Below are positions 1 through 7,669 of a stretch of 35,618 bases of DNA, in pieces. The DNA lies in contig JAAYJC010000059.1 in NCBI GenBank assembly GCA_012523085.1, forward strand, positions 1-35,618, read 5' to 3'. The notes under the pieces were generated by a model. That model searched no databases and was not told the DNA's origin. It saw nothing but the letters and a program-made list of their open reading frames with translations. The stretch's first letter is position 1, and each line of letters begins with the position of its first letter. The position numbers were made by a program, and so were the translations under genes. Source of the stretch: Clostridiales bacterium. Its GTDB lineage: Bacteria > Bacillota > Clostridia > Oscillospirales > Oscillospiraceae.

Positions 1-481
1 AACGTATGCCGTCAAATTCGCTTGCCCAGCTGCCGTCAAGTCCGGCGAGTGTTATGGAAGACACATTTTCGCCGTTTTCACCTCTGCGGTTTTTTTGCAG
101 GACATACAAGCGCTTCCCGTTTTGTTCGATGATTGAGCAGGTGCTGTAAACAGGATCACAGATAATTTTTCCGGCATCATCGCACAGGCCGATCAGTTCG
201 CCCTGCATCCAGTACAACTCTGCGTATCCGCCGATATAAGGCCAGATCCGGCCGTAGTCCGGACCGGGCTTCAGCGCCAGGGTAGTCTCCGCAAAGTAAC
301 GCGGAGGAAAGGACGGCGGCATGTAGCCCGTATCGGGAAAAAGGCTTCCCGGCAGCACGACCGTGTTTTGTGCGTATGACGACAGCGAAGGCTGCGCCTG
401 CCGGTTCGCGCAGGCCGGTAAGAGTGCAAGAAACAACAACATAAAGGCGATCAAGCCTGCTTTCTTCCTCAATGTTTTCAT
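1..481 (-). CDS. Putative WG-repeat lipoprotein, 5' part only
   Basis: The reading frame is open from an ATG at 479-481 to the left edge (about 160 codons), so the C-terminus is missing. GGAG lies about five bases upstream of the ATG. The N-terminus has two lysine/arginine clusters (MKTLRKK), a hydrophobic segment and a lipobox-like LLPAC, so I infer a signal peptidase II lipoprotein anchored outside the membrane. Around residues 95-115 there is GLCDDAGKIICDPVY, which resembles a WG (KWG) repeat of the form 'yGlid..Gk.vi.p.Y'. Proteins with such repeats are usually surface or secreted and have no assigned enzymatic role. The gene is divergent from the argS leader. The lipoprotein call is fairly safe; the WG call rests on one visible repeat. 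Confidence 0.7.
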   Translation of the reverse strand, partial: MKTLRKKAGLIAFMLLFLALLPACANRQAQPSLSSYAQNTVVLPGSLFPDTGYMPPSFPPRYFAETTLALKPGPDYGRIWPYIGGYAELYWMQGELIGLCDDAGKIICDPVYSTCSIIEQNGKRLYVLQKNRRGENGENVSSITLAGLDGSWASEFDGIR

Positions 482-535
482 CCTTTCTCCACAGCCGGTT
501 ATTTTATACAAATCTTAACAAAAATGATATATTAC

Positions 536-565
536 TTGAATTATTGTTTAATCCTGTTTATACTA
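536..565 (+). promoter_or_regulatory. Candidate sigma-A promoter of the argS T-box transcript
   Basis: TTGAAA at 536-541 and TATACT at 560-565 are separated by 18 bases. This puts the start of transcription near 572, about 25 bases before Stem I of the T-box. Confidence 0.6.
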
Positions 566-589
566 AATGAAAACCGAATATTGTCAGCG

Positions 590-818
590 CGATGATACAG
601 AGAAGTACGTTCCGTCAATCGTTTAAGCGAGCCGGAGAGGGTGCAAGCCCGGCAACGATACGGATAGGAATAGAACTGTGGAGAATTCTCCGGAAATTGA
701 AGTATGGAGAACGCAGGCCTGCGATATGGGCGTAAAGTGAGCGCAAAAGGATAAATTTGCGCTAATGAGAGTGGTACCGCGGAAACTCCGTCTCTTGATG
801 AGACAGGAGTTTTTTGTT
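590..818 (+). ncRNA. T-box riboswitch (arginine specifier) upstream of argS
   Basis: A T-box leader senses uncharged tRNA and releases transcription of the downstream gene. Visible parts: the Stem I base ACAG (598-601) pairs with CTGT (676-679), and an AGTA motif lies on the 5' side of the specifier loop. The upper Stem I helices are TCCGT/ACGGA and AATCGTT/AACGAT. The 3' side of the specifier loop reads GGAATAGAA, with AGA (arginine) at 672-674 as the likely specifier codon. Stem III is a perfect hairpin, AGCGCAAA (740-747) with TTTGCGCT (756-763). The T-box proper, AGTGGTACCGCGG, spans about 770-782 and is followed by the terminator at 785-815. The arginine specifier agrees with the argS downstream. 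The leader looks intact although the gene it controls is frameshifted. Confidence 0.93.
785..815 (+). terminator. Intrinsic terminator of the argS T-box
   Basis: ACTCCGTCTC (785-794) pairs with GAGACAGGAGT (800-810), with one bulged A and a TTGAT loop, and is followed by a run of T. Its 5' arm can instead pair with the T-box sequence to form the antiterminator. Confidence 0.9.
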
Positions 819-842
819 TTAAACGGAAAGAAGGCGTAATAC

Positions 843-2538
843 ATGCAGGAAATCAAAAAGAAAATAGCAAAGGCCATTGTATTAAAGACGGGTTTGGATA
901 CAGCTATCATCGAAAAATTGATTGAAACGCCGCCCGGAAAAGACCTGGGTGATTTTTCGTTTCCTTGCTTCCCCCTTTCCAAAACAACGGGTAAAGCGCC
1001 GGAAATGATCGCGGCTGAGCTGAAAGCTGACATAACAAAACCGGACGAAATAATTCAAATTGAAACAGCAGGTGCATATTTGAATTTTTACTGCGACAGA
1101 GCAGCGTTATTAAGTCTGTTCTAAATTCAATTAGCGCGTGTGGCGGCGATTACGGCCGGTCCGATACCGGCACGGGAAAAACGGTTGTGATCGATTACTG
1201 TTCGGCGAATATCGCAAAGCCGTTCCATATGGGACATCTACCCACGACGGTCATCGGAGACTCGCTGAAGAAAATTTACGGTTTTCTGGGTTACCGCTGC
1301 GTTGGCATCAATCACCTTGGCGACTGGGGGACTCAGTTCGGAAAGCTGGTCGTTGCGTTCCGTAAGTGGGGTGACAGGGAAAAAATCTTGAAAAACCCGA
1401 TCAAAGAGCTTGTTGAGATTTATGTCAGGTTCCATAACGAAGTTGAAACAGACGTATCGCTAAACGATGAGGCCAGAGCCGCGTTCAAGGCCATTGAGGA
1501 CGGAGTAGAGGAATATGTTTCGCTCTGGCAATGGTTCAGAGAAATCAGTATTGCTGAATTCAAGAAGATTCTCGGTACATTGAAGATCGAGTTTGATTCC
1601 TGGGACGGGGAGAGCTTTTATTCCGATAAAACAGATACCATCATCGATGAACTTAAAGAAAAAAACTACTGATTTCGGATCAAGGCGCACAGATCGTTGA
1701 CCTGACGAAATATAACATGCCGCCCTGTATCATTTTGCGGTCCGACGGCGCTACACTTTACGCGACACGCGATATAGCGGCGGCGTTTTACAGAAAGATG
1801 ACCTATGACTCTGATAAAATACTGTACTGCGTCAGCACGCAACAGACCCTGCACTTCCGACAGATGAGCAAGGTTTTAGAACTGATGGGACACGGTTGGT
1901 CGAAGAGGCTTGTGCATGTGGCAAACGGCTATATCAGCCTGGAAACGGGACCAATGAGCACCAGAAAAGGGAATGTCGTTTATCTAGACGATGTTATTAC
2001 CGAAGTTGTTTCTTTTTCTCTGGAAATTATTCGCCGGCGTAGCCCCGGCCTTGAGGACAAGGAGGAGACCGCAAAGGCAATCGGCATCGGTGCGGTAAAA
2101 TTCAGCGCGCTGAAAAACGCAAAGGCAAAAGATGTCGTTTTTTCACTTGATAAGGTTCTGAGCTTTGAAGGGGAGACTTCCTGTTATATTCAGTATACAC
2201 ACGCAAGAATCGGAAGCATTCTGCGCAAAGCGGGCAAGGTGACTTTTTCGGATATTGACTTCTCGGTTCTGACTGATGATATGTCATTTGATACGGTTAA
2301 GCTGCTGTCCGCATTTCCGCTGATCATTCAAGAGGCTGCGGAAGAGTACGAACCGTCAATCCTGTCAAAATATCTGCTCGAACTGGTCAAATCCTTTAAT
2401 CAGTTTTATCATGCAAACCCAATATTATCTGTAGAAATGCCGATACGCCGGGCACGGCTAAGTTTGTGCGCGGCGGTGAAAATCGTTATCAAAACGGGAA
2501 TGTCGCTGCTCGGCATAGACTGTCCGGAAAGAATGTAA
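843..2538 (+). pseudogene. argS: Arginyl-tRNA synthetase, interrupted by two frameshifts
   Basis: ArgS charges tRNA-Arg with arginine. Three pieces in three frames together make about 565 residues, the normal length. Piece 1 (843-1124) is the N-terminal domain ending FYCDRAAL. Piece 2 (frame open from about 1106, stop 1670-1672) carries GRSDTGTGKTVVIDY, the HIGH motif as HMGH, and GDWGTQFGK. Piece 3 (about 1663-2538) carries YNMPP, SDGATLYATRDIAAA, the KMSKS-like MSTRKGN, the anticodon-binding domain and the canonical end GIDCPERM. Each join needs a -1 shift: one near 1106-1111 (GCGTTATTAAG, as if one T were missing) and one in the A7 run at 1659-1665, inside an A AAA AAC heptamer. The Arg usually found in HLRT/S after HIGH is Pro (HLPTT). 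True decay, sequencing error or recoding cannot be told apart here. The gene sits directly behind an arginine T-box. Confidence 0.88.
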
Positions 2539-2734
2539 GAAAAATATGACATACTGTTGTCAGGTTTTATACATTAAAATAAACATATAAGCCATTACGC
2601 GGGTTTTGCTATAGGTCTGCGGGCATCCAGGCACAAATCGAATAAAAAGATGGGAATATAAATAATATCATGGTAAAATACCTGCAAACCAAAACTGACC
2701 GACAGGTTGGTAAGTAAAAGATAAGGAGAAAAAT

Positions 2735-3109
2735 ATGGAATTTACGTTTATGCATAACAACTTCAATGTATTGGATCTTCAAAAAAGCATCGCTTTTTAT
2801 AAGGAAGCTCTCGGGCTTATTGAGCTGCGCCGGATTGAAGCGCCGGACAAGAGCTTTACCATCGCTTTTTTGGGAGATGGAAGGACGTCCCATCAGCTTG
2901 AACTTACCTGGCTGAGTGACAGAACGGAACCTTATGATCTTGGCGACAATGAAATTCATCTGGCCATGTGCGTGGAAAACATTACAGAGGCGCTGAAAAA
3001 ACACAAAAATATGGGCTGTGTATGCTTTGAAAACAAGGCAATGGGCATCTATTTCATCGAAGACCCGGATGGTTACTGGATTGAGATCATTCCGAAAAGA
3101 AAGGGTTAA
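2735..3109 (+). CDS. Glyoxalase/VOC-family protein (lactoylglutathione lyase-like)
   Basis: A 124-residue protein with the paired beta-alpha-beta-beta-beta fold of the vicinal oxygen chelate superfamily. The expected four metal ligands of glyoxalase I are visible as H7, E56 (HQLELTW), H75 (EIHLAM) and E117 (DPDGYWIEI). The glyoxalase hallmark FIEDPDGYWIEII is near the C-terminus. In the family this enzyme isomerises the thiol hemithioacetal of methylglyoxal. Many clostridia lack glutathione, so the real thiol or substrate is open. The start is supported by AAGGAG eight bases upstream of the ATG. The gene appears to be a single unit, closed by the hairpin at 3139-3167. The 196 bases between argS and this gene are AT-rich; I see no clear gene or strong promoter in them. 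Confidence 0.88.
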   Translation: MEFTFMHNNFNVLDLQKSIAFYKEALGLIELRRIEAPDKSFTIAFLGDGRTSHQLELTWLSDRTEPYDLGDNEIHLAMCVENITEALKKHKNMGCVCFENKAMGIYFIEDPDGYWIEIIPKRKG

Positions 3110-3138
3110 GCACGCAGCGTTGGATTTCGGGAAAAGCG

Positions 3139-3167
3139 GCTCCGGCAAATTGCCGGAGCGCTTTTTT
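3139..3167 (+). terminator. Intrinsic terminator after the glyoxalase gene
   Basis: GCTCCGGC (3139-3146) pairs perfectly with GCCGGAGC (3152-3159) around a five-base loop, followed by GC and six T. Confidence 0.92.
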
Positions 3168-3284
3168 CAGAGTGCAATTTTCTGTTTAATATGTATTGCA
3201 AGGCGAACATATGTATTATATAATTATAAAATACAGCTTTGTGATTTCAGATAAAGCGCGTATGCCTTATAGCACAAATGACAA

Positions 3285-3313
3285 TTGAATCGGATGCGCT
3301 GCGGGTGTATAAT
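3285..3313 (+). promoter_or_regulatory. Sigma-A-like promoter for the activase-uvrA group
   Basis: TTGAAT (3285-3290) and TATAAT (3308-3313) have an ideal 17-base spacer. Transcription would begin near 3320, about 70 bases before the ATG at 3391. Confidence 0.75.
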
Positions 3314-3390
3314 GAACTTTAGGTTTTTATAAGCCCGTAACAAAAAAGATGATTATTTACAGGAGAATCCACACAAAAAAGGAAGCGGCG

Positions 3391-6345
3391 ATGAATTATA
3401 AGGTCGGTATTGATATAGGTTCCACAACGGTTAAGGTAGTTGTTCTGGATGAACATGGCGAGCTTTTATTTCGCTCATATGAACGGCACTTTTCAAAGGT
3501 AAGGGAAAAAGCAGCGGATAATCTGCGTAGAGTATCCGGGCTGCTTTCCGGCTGCGAAGTGAAGGTCTTGATCACGGGGTCCGCGGGGCTGGGCGTATCA
3601 AAAGCCAGCGGTATTCCCTTTGTCCAGGAGGTCTTCGCGACGGGCGCGGCGGTAAACCGGTATATTCCGGACGCCGATGCCGTGATCGAACTTGGCGGCG
3701 AGGATGCAAAAATTATTTTTTTCACTGGCGGCCTTGAGGAGCGCATGAATGGTTCCTGCGCGGGCGGGACCGGCGCGTTTATCGACCAGATGGCGACGCT
3801 GCTGAACCTTTCGGCAGGAGAACTCGACACCCTTTCATTGAATTATACAAGGATCTATCCAATCGCATCCCGATGCGGCGTTTTCGCAAAGTCCGATATT
3901 CAGCCGATCCTGAACCAGGGCGGACGCAAGGCGGATATAGCTGCTTCCATTTTTCAGGCAGTTGTGGATCAGACCGTATCCGGTCTTACACAGGGTAAGG
4001 AGCTTAAGGGCAAGATTGTATTCCTTGGCGGTCCTTTGCATTTTCTGAAAGGCCTCAGAAATCGATTCACGGAAACACTGGACCTGACAGAAGAAAACGC
4101 CGTCTTTCCGGAAAATGCGGACTGCTTTGCCGCTATCGGCGCCGCGCTGTGTGCGGAAGATTATCCGGAAATGGCGTATGAACAAATCATAACGCGTTTG
4201 GAAGACAGCGTAACCGAAACTGTTTTGACCGATACAATGCCGCCATTATTCAATACGGAAGCGGAATATGAAGACTTTAAAAAACGGCATAAACAGGCAA
4301 TGCCGCCTGCATATGATATCATGGCGTATTCCGGAGACGCATTTTTGGGCATAGATGCGGGAAGCACGACGACAAAAATGGTGCTGACCACGCCCGACGG
4401 CGGACTATTATATACTTATTATGATTCAAATAAGGGCAGTCCGGTTACCATTGTTCACGAAGAACTGAAGAAAATCCGCGCTCTTTGCGGCGACAGGATA
4501 AAAATTTCAGGCAGCGCCGTGACCGGATACGGCGAGGAATTGATCCGCAGCGCGTTTCATATCGATTGTGGCCTTGTCGAAACGATTGCGCACCTGAAAG
4601 CGGCGCAGCGCTTTGATCCCAAGGTAGATTTTATCATCGATATCGGCGGGCAGGACATGAAATGCTTTAAGATCCGGAACGGGGCGGTGGACAGCATTAT
4701 GCTCAATGAAGCCTGTTCCTCCGGCTGCGGAAGCTTCATCGAATCCTTTGCAAAAGCGCTCGGTTATGAAATAAGCGAGTTTGCCGAACTGGGCATCATG
4801 GATAAGCATCCCGTCAATCTGGGTTCCCGCTGCACGGTTTTTATGAATTCATCGGTTAAGCAGGCGCAGAAGGAAGGTGCAAGCGTAGAGGATATTTCCG
4901 CAGGATTATCTGTATCCATTGTAAAAAATGCCATCTACAAGGTTATCCGTGCTTCGTCACCGGACGATCTGGGCAAAAACATTGTTGTACAGGGCGGGAC
5001 TTTTCTGAACGATGCCGTACTTCGTTGCTTTGAAATCGAAATCGGACGCAATGTCACGAGGCCGGCCATTGCGGGCCTGATGGGCGCATACGGAGCCGCG
5101 CTTTTTGCCGCTGAGGCGGGCATTAAAACATCCGCAACACTTGACACCGAAGCGCTGGCCGCCTTTTCACATCAAGCGAAGCCGTCGGTCTGCGGCGGAT
5201 GTACGAATCGCTGCAGTCTCACCATTAATCAATTTGACGGCGGCCGCAGGTTTATTTCCGGCAACAGGTGCTCAAAGCCGCTCGGTTACAAAAAAACGTA
5301 CATACCCGATATGTTTCAATATAAAATGGAGAGATTGTCGGAAATGTGCGGAAAAGGAACCGGAGACGGTTCTGCGGGTACAATCGGAATTCCATTTGGT
5401 TTAAATATGTTTGAAAACCTGCCGTTCTGGTTTACTTTCTTCACCTCACTGAATTTTGAGGTCATGCTGTCACCGGTATCGACAAGGGAGCAATATAAAA
5501 AAGGACAACATACCATTCCGTCCGATACGGTTTGTTATCCGGCAAAGCTGGTGCACGGACACATCGAGGACCTTTTGGATATGGGTGCGGATAAGATCTT
5601 CTATCCCTGTATGCCGTATAATTTTGACGAGGGTAGAGGCGACAACCATTACAACTGTCCGGTTGTGGCATATTATCCGGAGCTTCTTAAGGCCAATATT
5701 GCGCGTTTGAAGAAGGTTAAATTTCTTTGCCCTTATGTGGGCCTTCACAGACCGCGGGATTTCAAGAAACGCATCTGCGCATTTATGCTCAAGACATTCA
5801 ATATCCCGGCAAAGCAGACGGGATTTGCGGTAGATAAGGCCTATGAAGCGTATCGCCGATATAAAGAAGAAATTATCGAAAAAGGCGAAGAATACATAGC
5901 TTTTGCAAGAGAAAAGGGAAAGACGATCCTTGTCGCGGCGGGGCGTCCGTATCATATTGATCCGGAGATCAATCACGGCATAAACGAGCTCATCGGTTCG
6001 CTCGACCTGGTTTTGATTACAGAGGACTGCGTTGCCCACCATATGGAAAAGCAGAGCCGGAAGGTTTTAAATCAATGGACCTATCAGGCAAGAATGTATG
6101 ACGCTGCACGATATGTGTGTACGCAGCCGGATATGCAGATGATCCAGCTGGTTTCCTTCGGTTGCGGGACTGATGCGATAACGACTGACGAACTGCGGGA
6201 TATCCTTGAACAAGGCGGCAAATTGTACACACCAATCAAGATTGACGATATCAATAATCTCGGTGCGATTAAGATAAGGCTCAGAAGCCTGATTGCCGCA
6301 ATCGAGGCACGAAAACAAGAAAAAAGCGAAGAAATCGGAGCATAA
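3391..6345 (+). CDS. Double-ATPase acyl-CoA dehydratase activase-related protein (BadF/BadG/HgdC type)
   Basis: A 984-residue protein. Two ASKHA ATPase domains follow each other: GIDIGSTTVK (6-15) with SCAGGTGAF (122-130) and SRCGVFAKSD (160-169), then GIDAGSTTTK (320-329) with ACSSGCGSF (441-449) and SRCTVFMNSS (479-488). C123/C162 and C446/C481 match the Cys pairs that hold the interface [4Fe-4S] cluster in 2-hydroxyglutaryl-CoA dehydratase activators. A Cys cluster (C601, C604, C608, C627) precedes a DUF2229-type dehydratase-like region. Activators of this family use ATP to inject an electron into a partner dehydratase; the target of these long versions is not known. I chose ATG 3391 (AAGGAAG eight bases upstream) over the in-frame ATG 3349, which lacks a ribosome site. 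Its partner starts one base after its stop. Confidence 0.9.
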   Translation: MNYKVGIDIGSTTVKVVVLDEHGELLFRSYERHFSKVREKAADNLRRVSGLLSGCEVKVLITGSAGLGVSKASGIPFVQEVFATGAAVNRYIPDADAVIELGGEDAKIIFFTGGLEERMNGSCAGGTGAFIDQMATLLNLSAGELDTLSLNYTRIYPIASRCGVFAKSDIQPILNQGGRKADIAASIFQAVVDQTVSGLTQGKELKGKIVFLGGPLHFLKGLRNRFTETLDLTEENAVFPENADCFAAIGAALCAEDYPEMAYEQIITRLEDSVTETVLTDTMPPLFNTEAEYEDFKKRHKQAMPPAYDIMAYSGDAFLGIDAGSTTTKMVLTTPDGGLLYTYYDSNKGSPVTIVHEELKKIRALCGDRIKISGSAVTGYGEELIRSAFHIDCGLVETIAHLKAAQRFDPKVDFIIDIGGQDMKCFKIRNGAVDSIMLNEACSSGCGSFIESFAKALGYEISEFAELGIMDKHPVNLGSRCTVFMNSSVKQAQKEGASVEDISAGLSVSIVKNAIYKVIRASSPDDLGKNIVVQGGTFLNDAVLRCFEIEIGRNVTRPAIAGLMGAYGAALFAAEAGIKTSATLDTEALAAFSHQAKPSVCGGCTNRCSLTINQFDGGRRFISGNRCSKPLGYKKTYIPDMFQYKMERLSEMCGKGTGDGSAGTIGIPFGLNMFENLPFWFTFFTSLNFEVMLSPVSTREQYKKGQHTIPSDTVCYPAKLVHGHIEDLLDMGADKIFYPCMPYNFDEGRGDNHYNCPVVAYYPELLKANIARLKKVKFLCPYVGLHRPRDFKKRICAFMLKTFNIPAKQTGFAVDKAYEAYRRYKEEIIEKGEEYIAFAREKGKTILVAAGRPYHIDPEINHGINELIGSLDLVLITEDCVAHHMEKQSRKVLNQWTYQARMYDAARYVCTQPDMQMIQLVSFGCGTDAITTDELRDILEQGGKLYTPIKIDDINNLGAIKIRLRSLIAAIEARKQEKSEEIGA

Positions 6346-6346
6346 G

Positions 6347-7669
6347 ATGGCAAAGCTTGTTTACGATAAGAACGGAAGACTTCTGTTCACTAAGGAGATG
6401 AAGAAGGAGTACACACTGCTGATTCCGCAGATGCTTCCGATTCATTTTGCGATGCTTGAAAAATGCCTGAAGCTGCATGGTTATTCATGTGAGACACTGA
6501 CGTCAAATCATAGAGGCATTGTGGATACGGGCCTTAAATATGTACATAACGATACCTGCTATCCCGCTTTGCTGGTCATCGGCCAGTTTATTGAGGCGGT
6601 GAACTCAGGAGAGTACGACAAGAACAAGGTGGCGCTTTTGATTACACAGACCGGAGGCGGCTGCAGGGCATCGAATTATATCCATTTGTTAAGGCGGGCC
6701 CTAAAAAAAGCGGAGCTTGATTTCGTTCCGGTCATTTCTCTGAACTTATCAGGCCTTGAGAAAAATCCGGGTTTTACATTGTCGATAAAAATGATCAGGC
6801 AGTTTATTTATGCGATCATGTACGGTGATATTCTGATGCTGCTGATAAACCAGTGCCGACCGTACGAAAAGCATAAAGGCTCAACGGACGCTCTGGCAAA
6901 GCGCTGGGAAGACAGGCTTGTCGGGGAGTTCCGATTACCCGGGAAATTATCCTATAGGGAAATGGTCAAGAATTTTAAGCGCATCGTTGCGGACTTTTCG
7001 AGCATTGAACGTATGGGAGAGCCCAAGGTGCGGGTCGGAATTGTGGGAGAAATCTATATTAAATACTCTCCGCTTGGGAACAATAATCTGGAGGCGTTTT
7101 TGCTGTCTGAGGGTGCGGAGCCTGTTGTACCGGGTCTGATCGATTTCCTGATATTTAAGATCAACAACAGGGATGTGGATGTGGATTTATACGGAGGTTC
7201 AAGGCTGAAAAAAACTGTAGTCGGCATATTTCAAAGATATGCGGAGAAATGCCAGAAGGCCATGATTGAAGCGATAAAGAAAAATCCGGATTTTAGAGCA
7301 CCGAGCCCGTTTTCCTCGATTAGGGAGCTGGCAAAAGACTACCTCGGACCGGGCAATAAAATGGGAGAGGGCTGGCTTTTAACCGGTGAGATGCTGGAGC
7401 TGATCCATGAGGGCACAAATAACATCATATGCACCCAACCTTTCGGTTGCCTGCCCAATCATATCGTCGGCAAAGGCATGATACGCAGGCTGAAGGACGA
7501 CTATCCGGAATCGAACATTGTGGCCATAGATTACGACCCGGGTGCGACAAAAATCAATCAGGAAAACAGGATAAAACTGATGCTGGCAAATGCGAAAAGA
7601 AAACCGAGCATTGCGGCAGATACCGCAATACCTTCAGGGAGAGAATATGAGAAACAGCATATTGGTTAA
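6347..7669 (+). CDS. 2-hydroxyacyl-CoA dehydratase-like subunit (C-terminal half of the long activase family)
   Basis: A 440-residue protein. [33 protein letters not shown] (C71) and [12 protein letters not shown] (C106) match the C-terminal part of the roughly 1,400-residue activase/dehydratase-like proteins of clostridia, related to HgdB-type dehydratase subunits whose Cys bind a [4Fe-4S] cluster. A late [11 protein letters not shown] adds two more conserved-looking Cys. From memory of the family, this region is normally fused to the C-terminus of the upstream protein. Here the upstream stop (6343-6345) is followed after one base by ATG 6347 with its own GGAG six bases before. That looks like a real, translationally coupled two-gene arrangement rather than an accidental break. 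The 3' end overlaps uvrA by 23 bases. The substrate is unknown. Confidence 0.88.
   Translation: MAKLVYDKNGRLLFTKEMKKEYTLLIPQMLPIHFAMLEKCLKLHGYSCETLTSNHRGIVDTGLKYVHNDTCYPALLVIGQFIEAVNSGEYDKNKVALLITQTGGGCRASNYIHLLRRALKKAELDFVPVISLNLSGLEKNPGFTLSIKMIRQFIYAIMYGDILMLLINQCRPYEKHKGSTDALAKRWEDRLVGEFRLPGKLSYREMVKNFKRIVADFSSIERMGEPKVRVGIVGEIYIKYSPLGNNNLEAFLLSEGAEPVVPGLIDFLIFKINNRDVDVDLYGGSRLKKTVVGIFQRYAEKCQKAMIEAIKKNPDFRAPSPFSSIRELAKDYLGPGNKMGEGWLLTGEMLELIHEGTNNIICTQPFGCLPNHIVGKGMIRRLKDDYPESNIVAIDYDPGATKINQENRIKLMLANAKRKPSIAADTAIPSGREYEKQHIG

Noticed and set aside
1138..1365. 75-codon plus-strand ORF over the first argS break
   Set aside because: Its product (MWRRLRPVRYRHGKNG) has no family-like content, and the frame beside it encodes clear ArgS motifs; it is a shadow.
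2684..2715. Short imperfect palindrome ACTGACCGACAGGTTGGT before the glyoxalase gene, possibly an operator
   Set aside because: Arms match poorly, no promoter is clear next to it and no regulator gene is adjacent.
3349..3390. Upstream in-frame ATG for the activase gene
   Set aside because: No ribosome site precedes it and the extra 14 residues (MIIYRRIHTKKEAA) are unlike the family; ATG 3391 has AAGGAAG and starts right before the ATPase strand.
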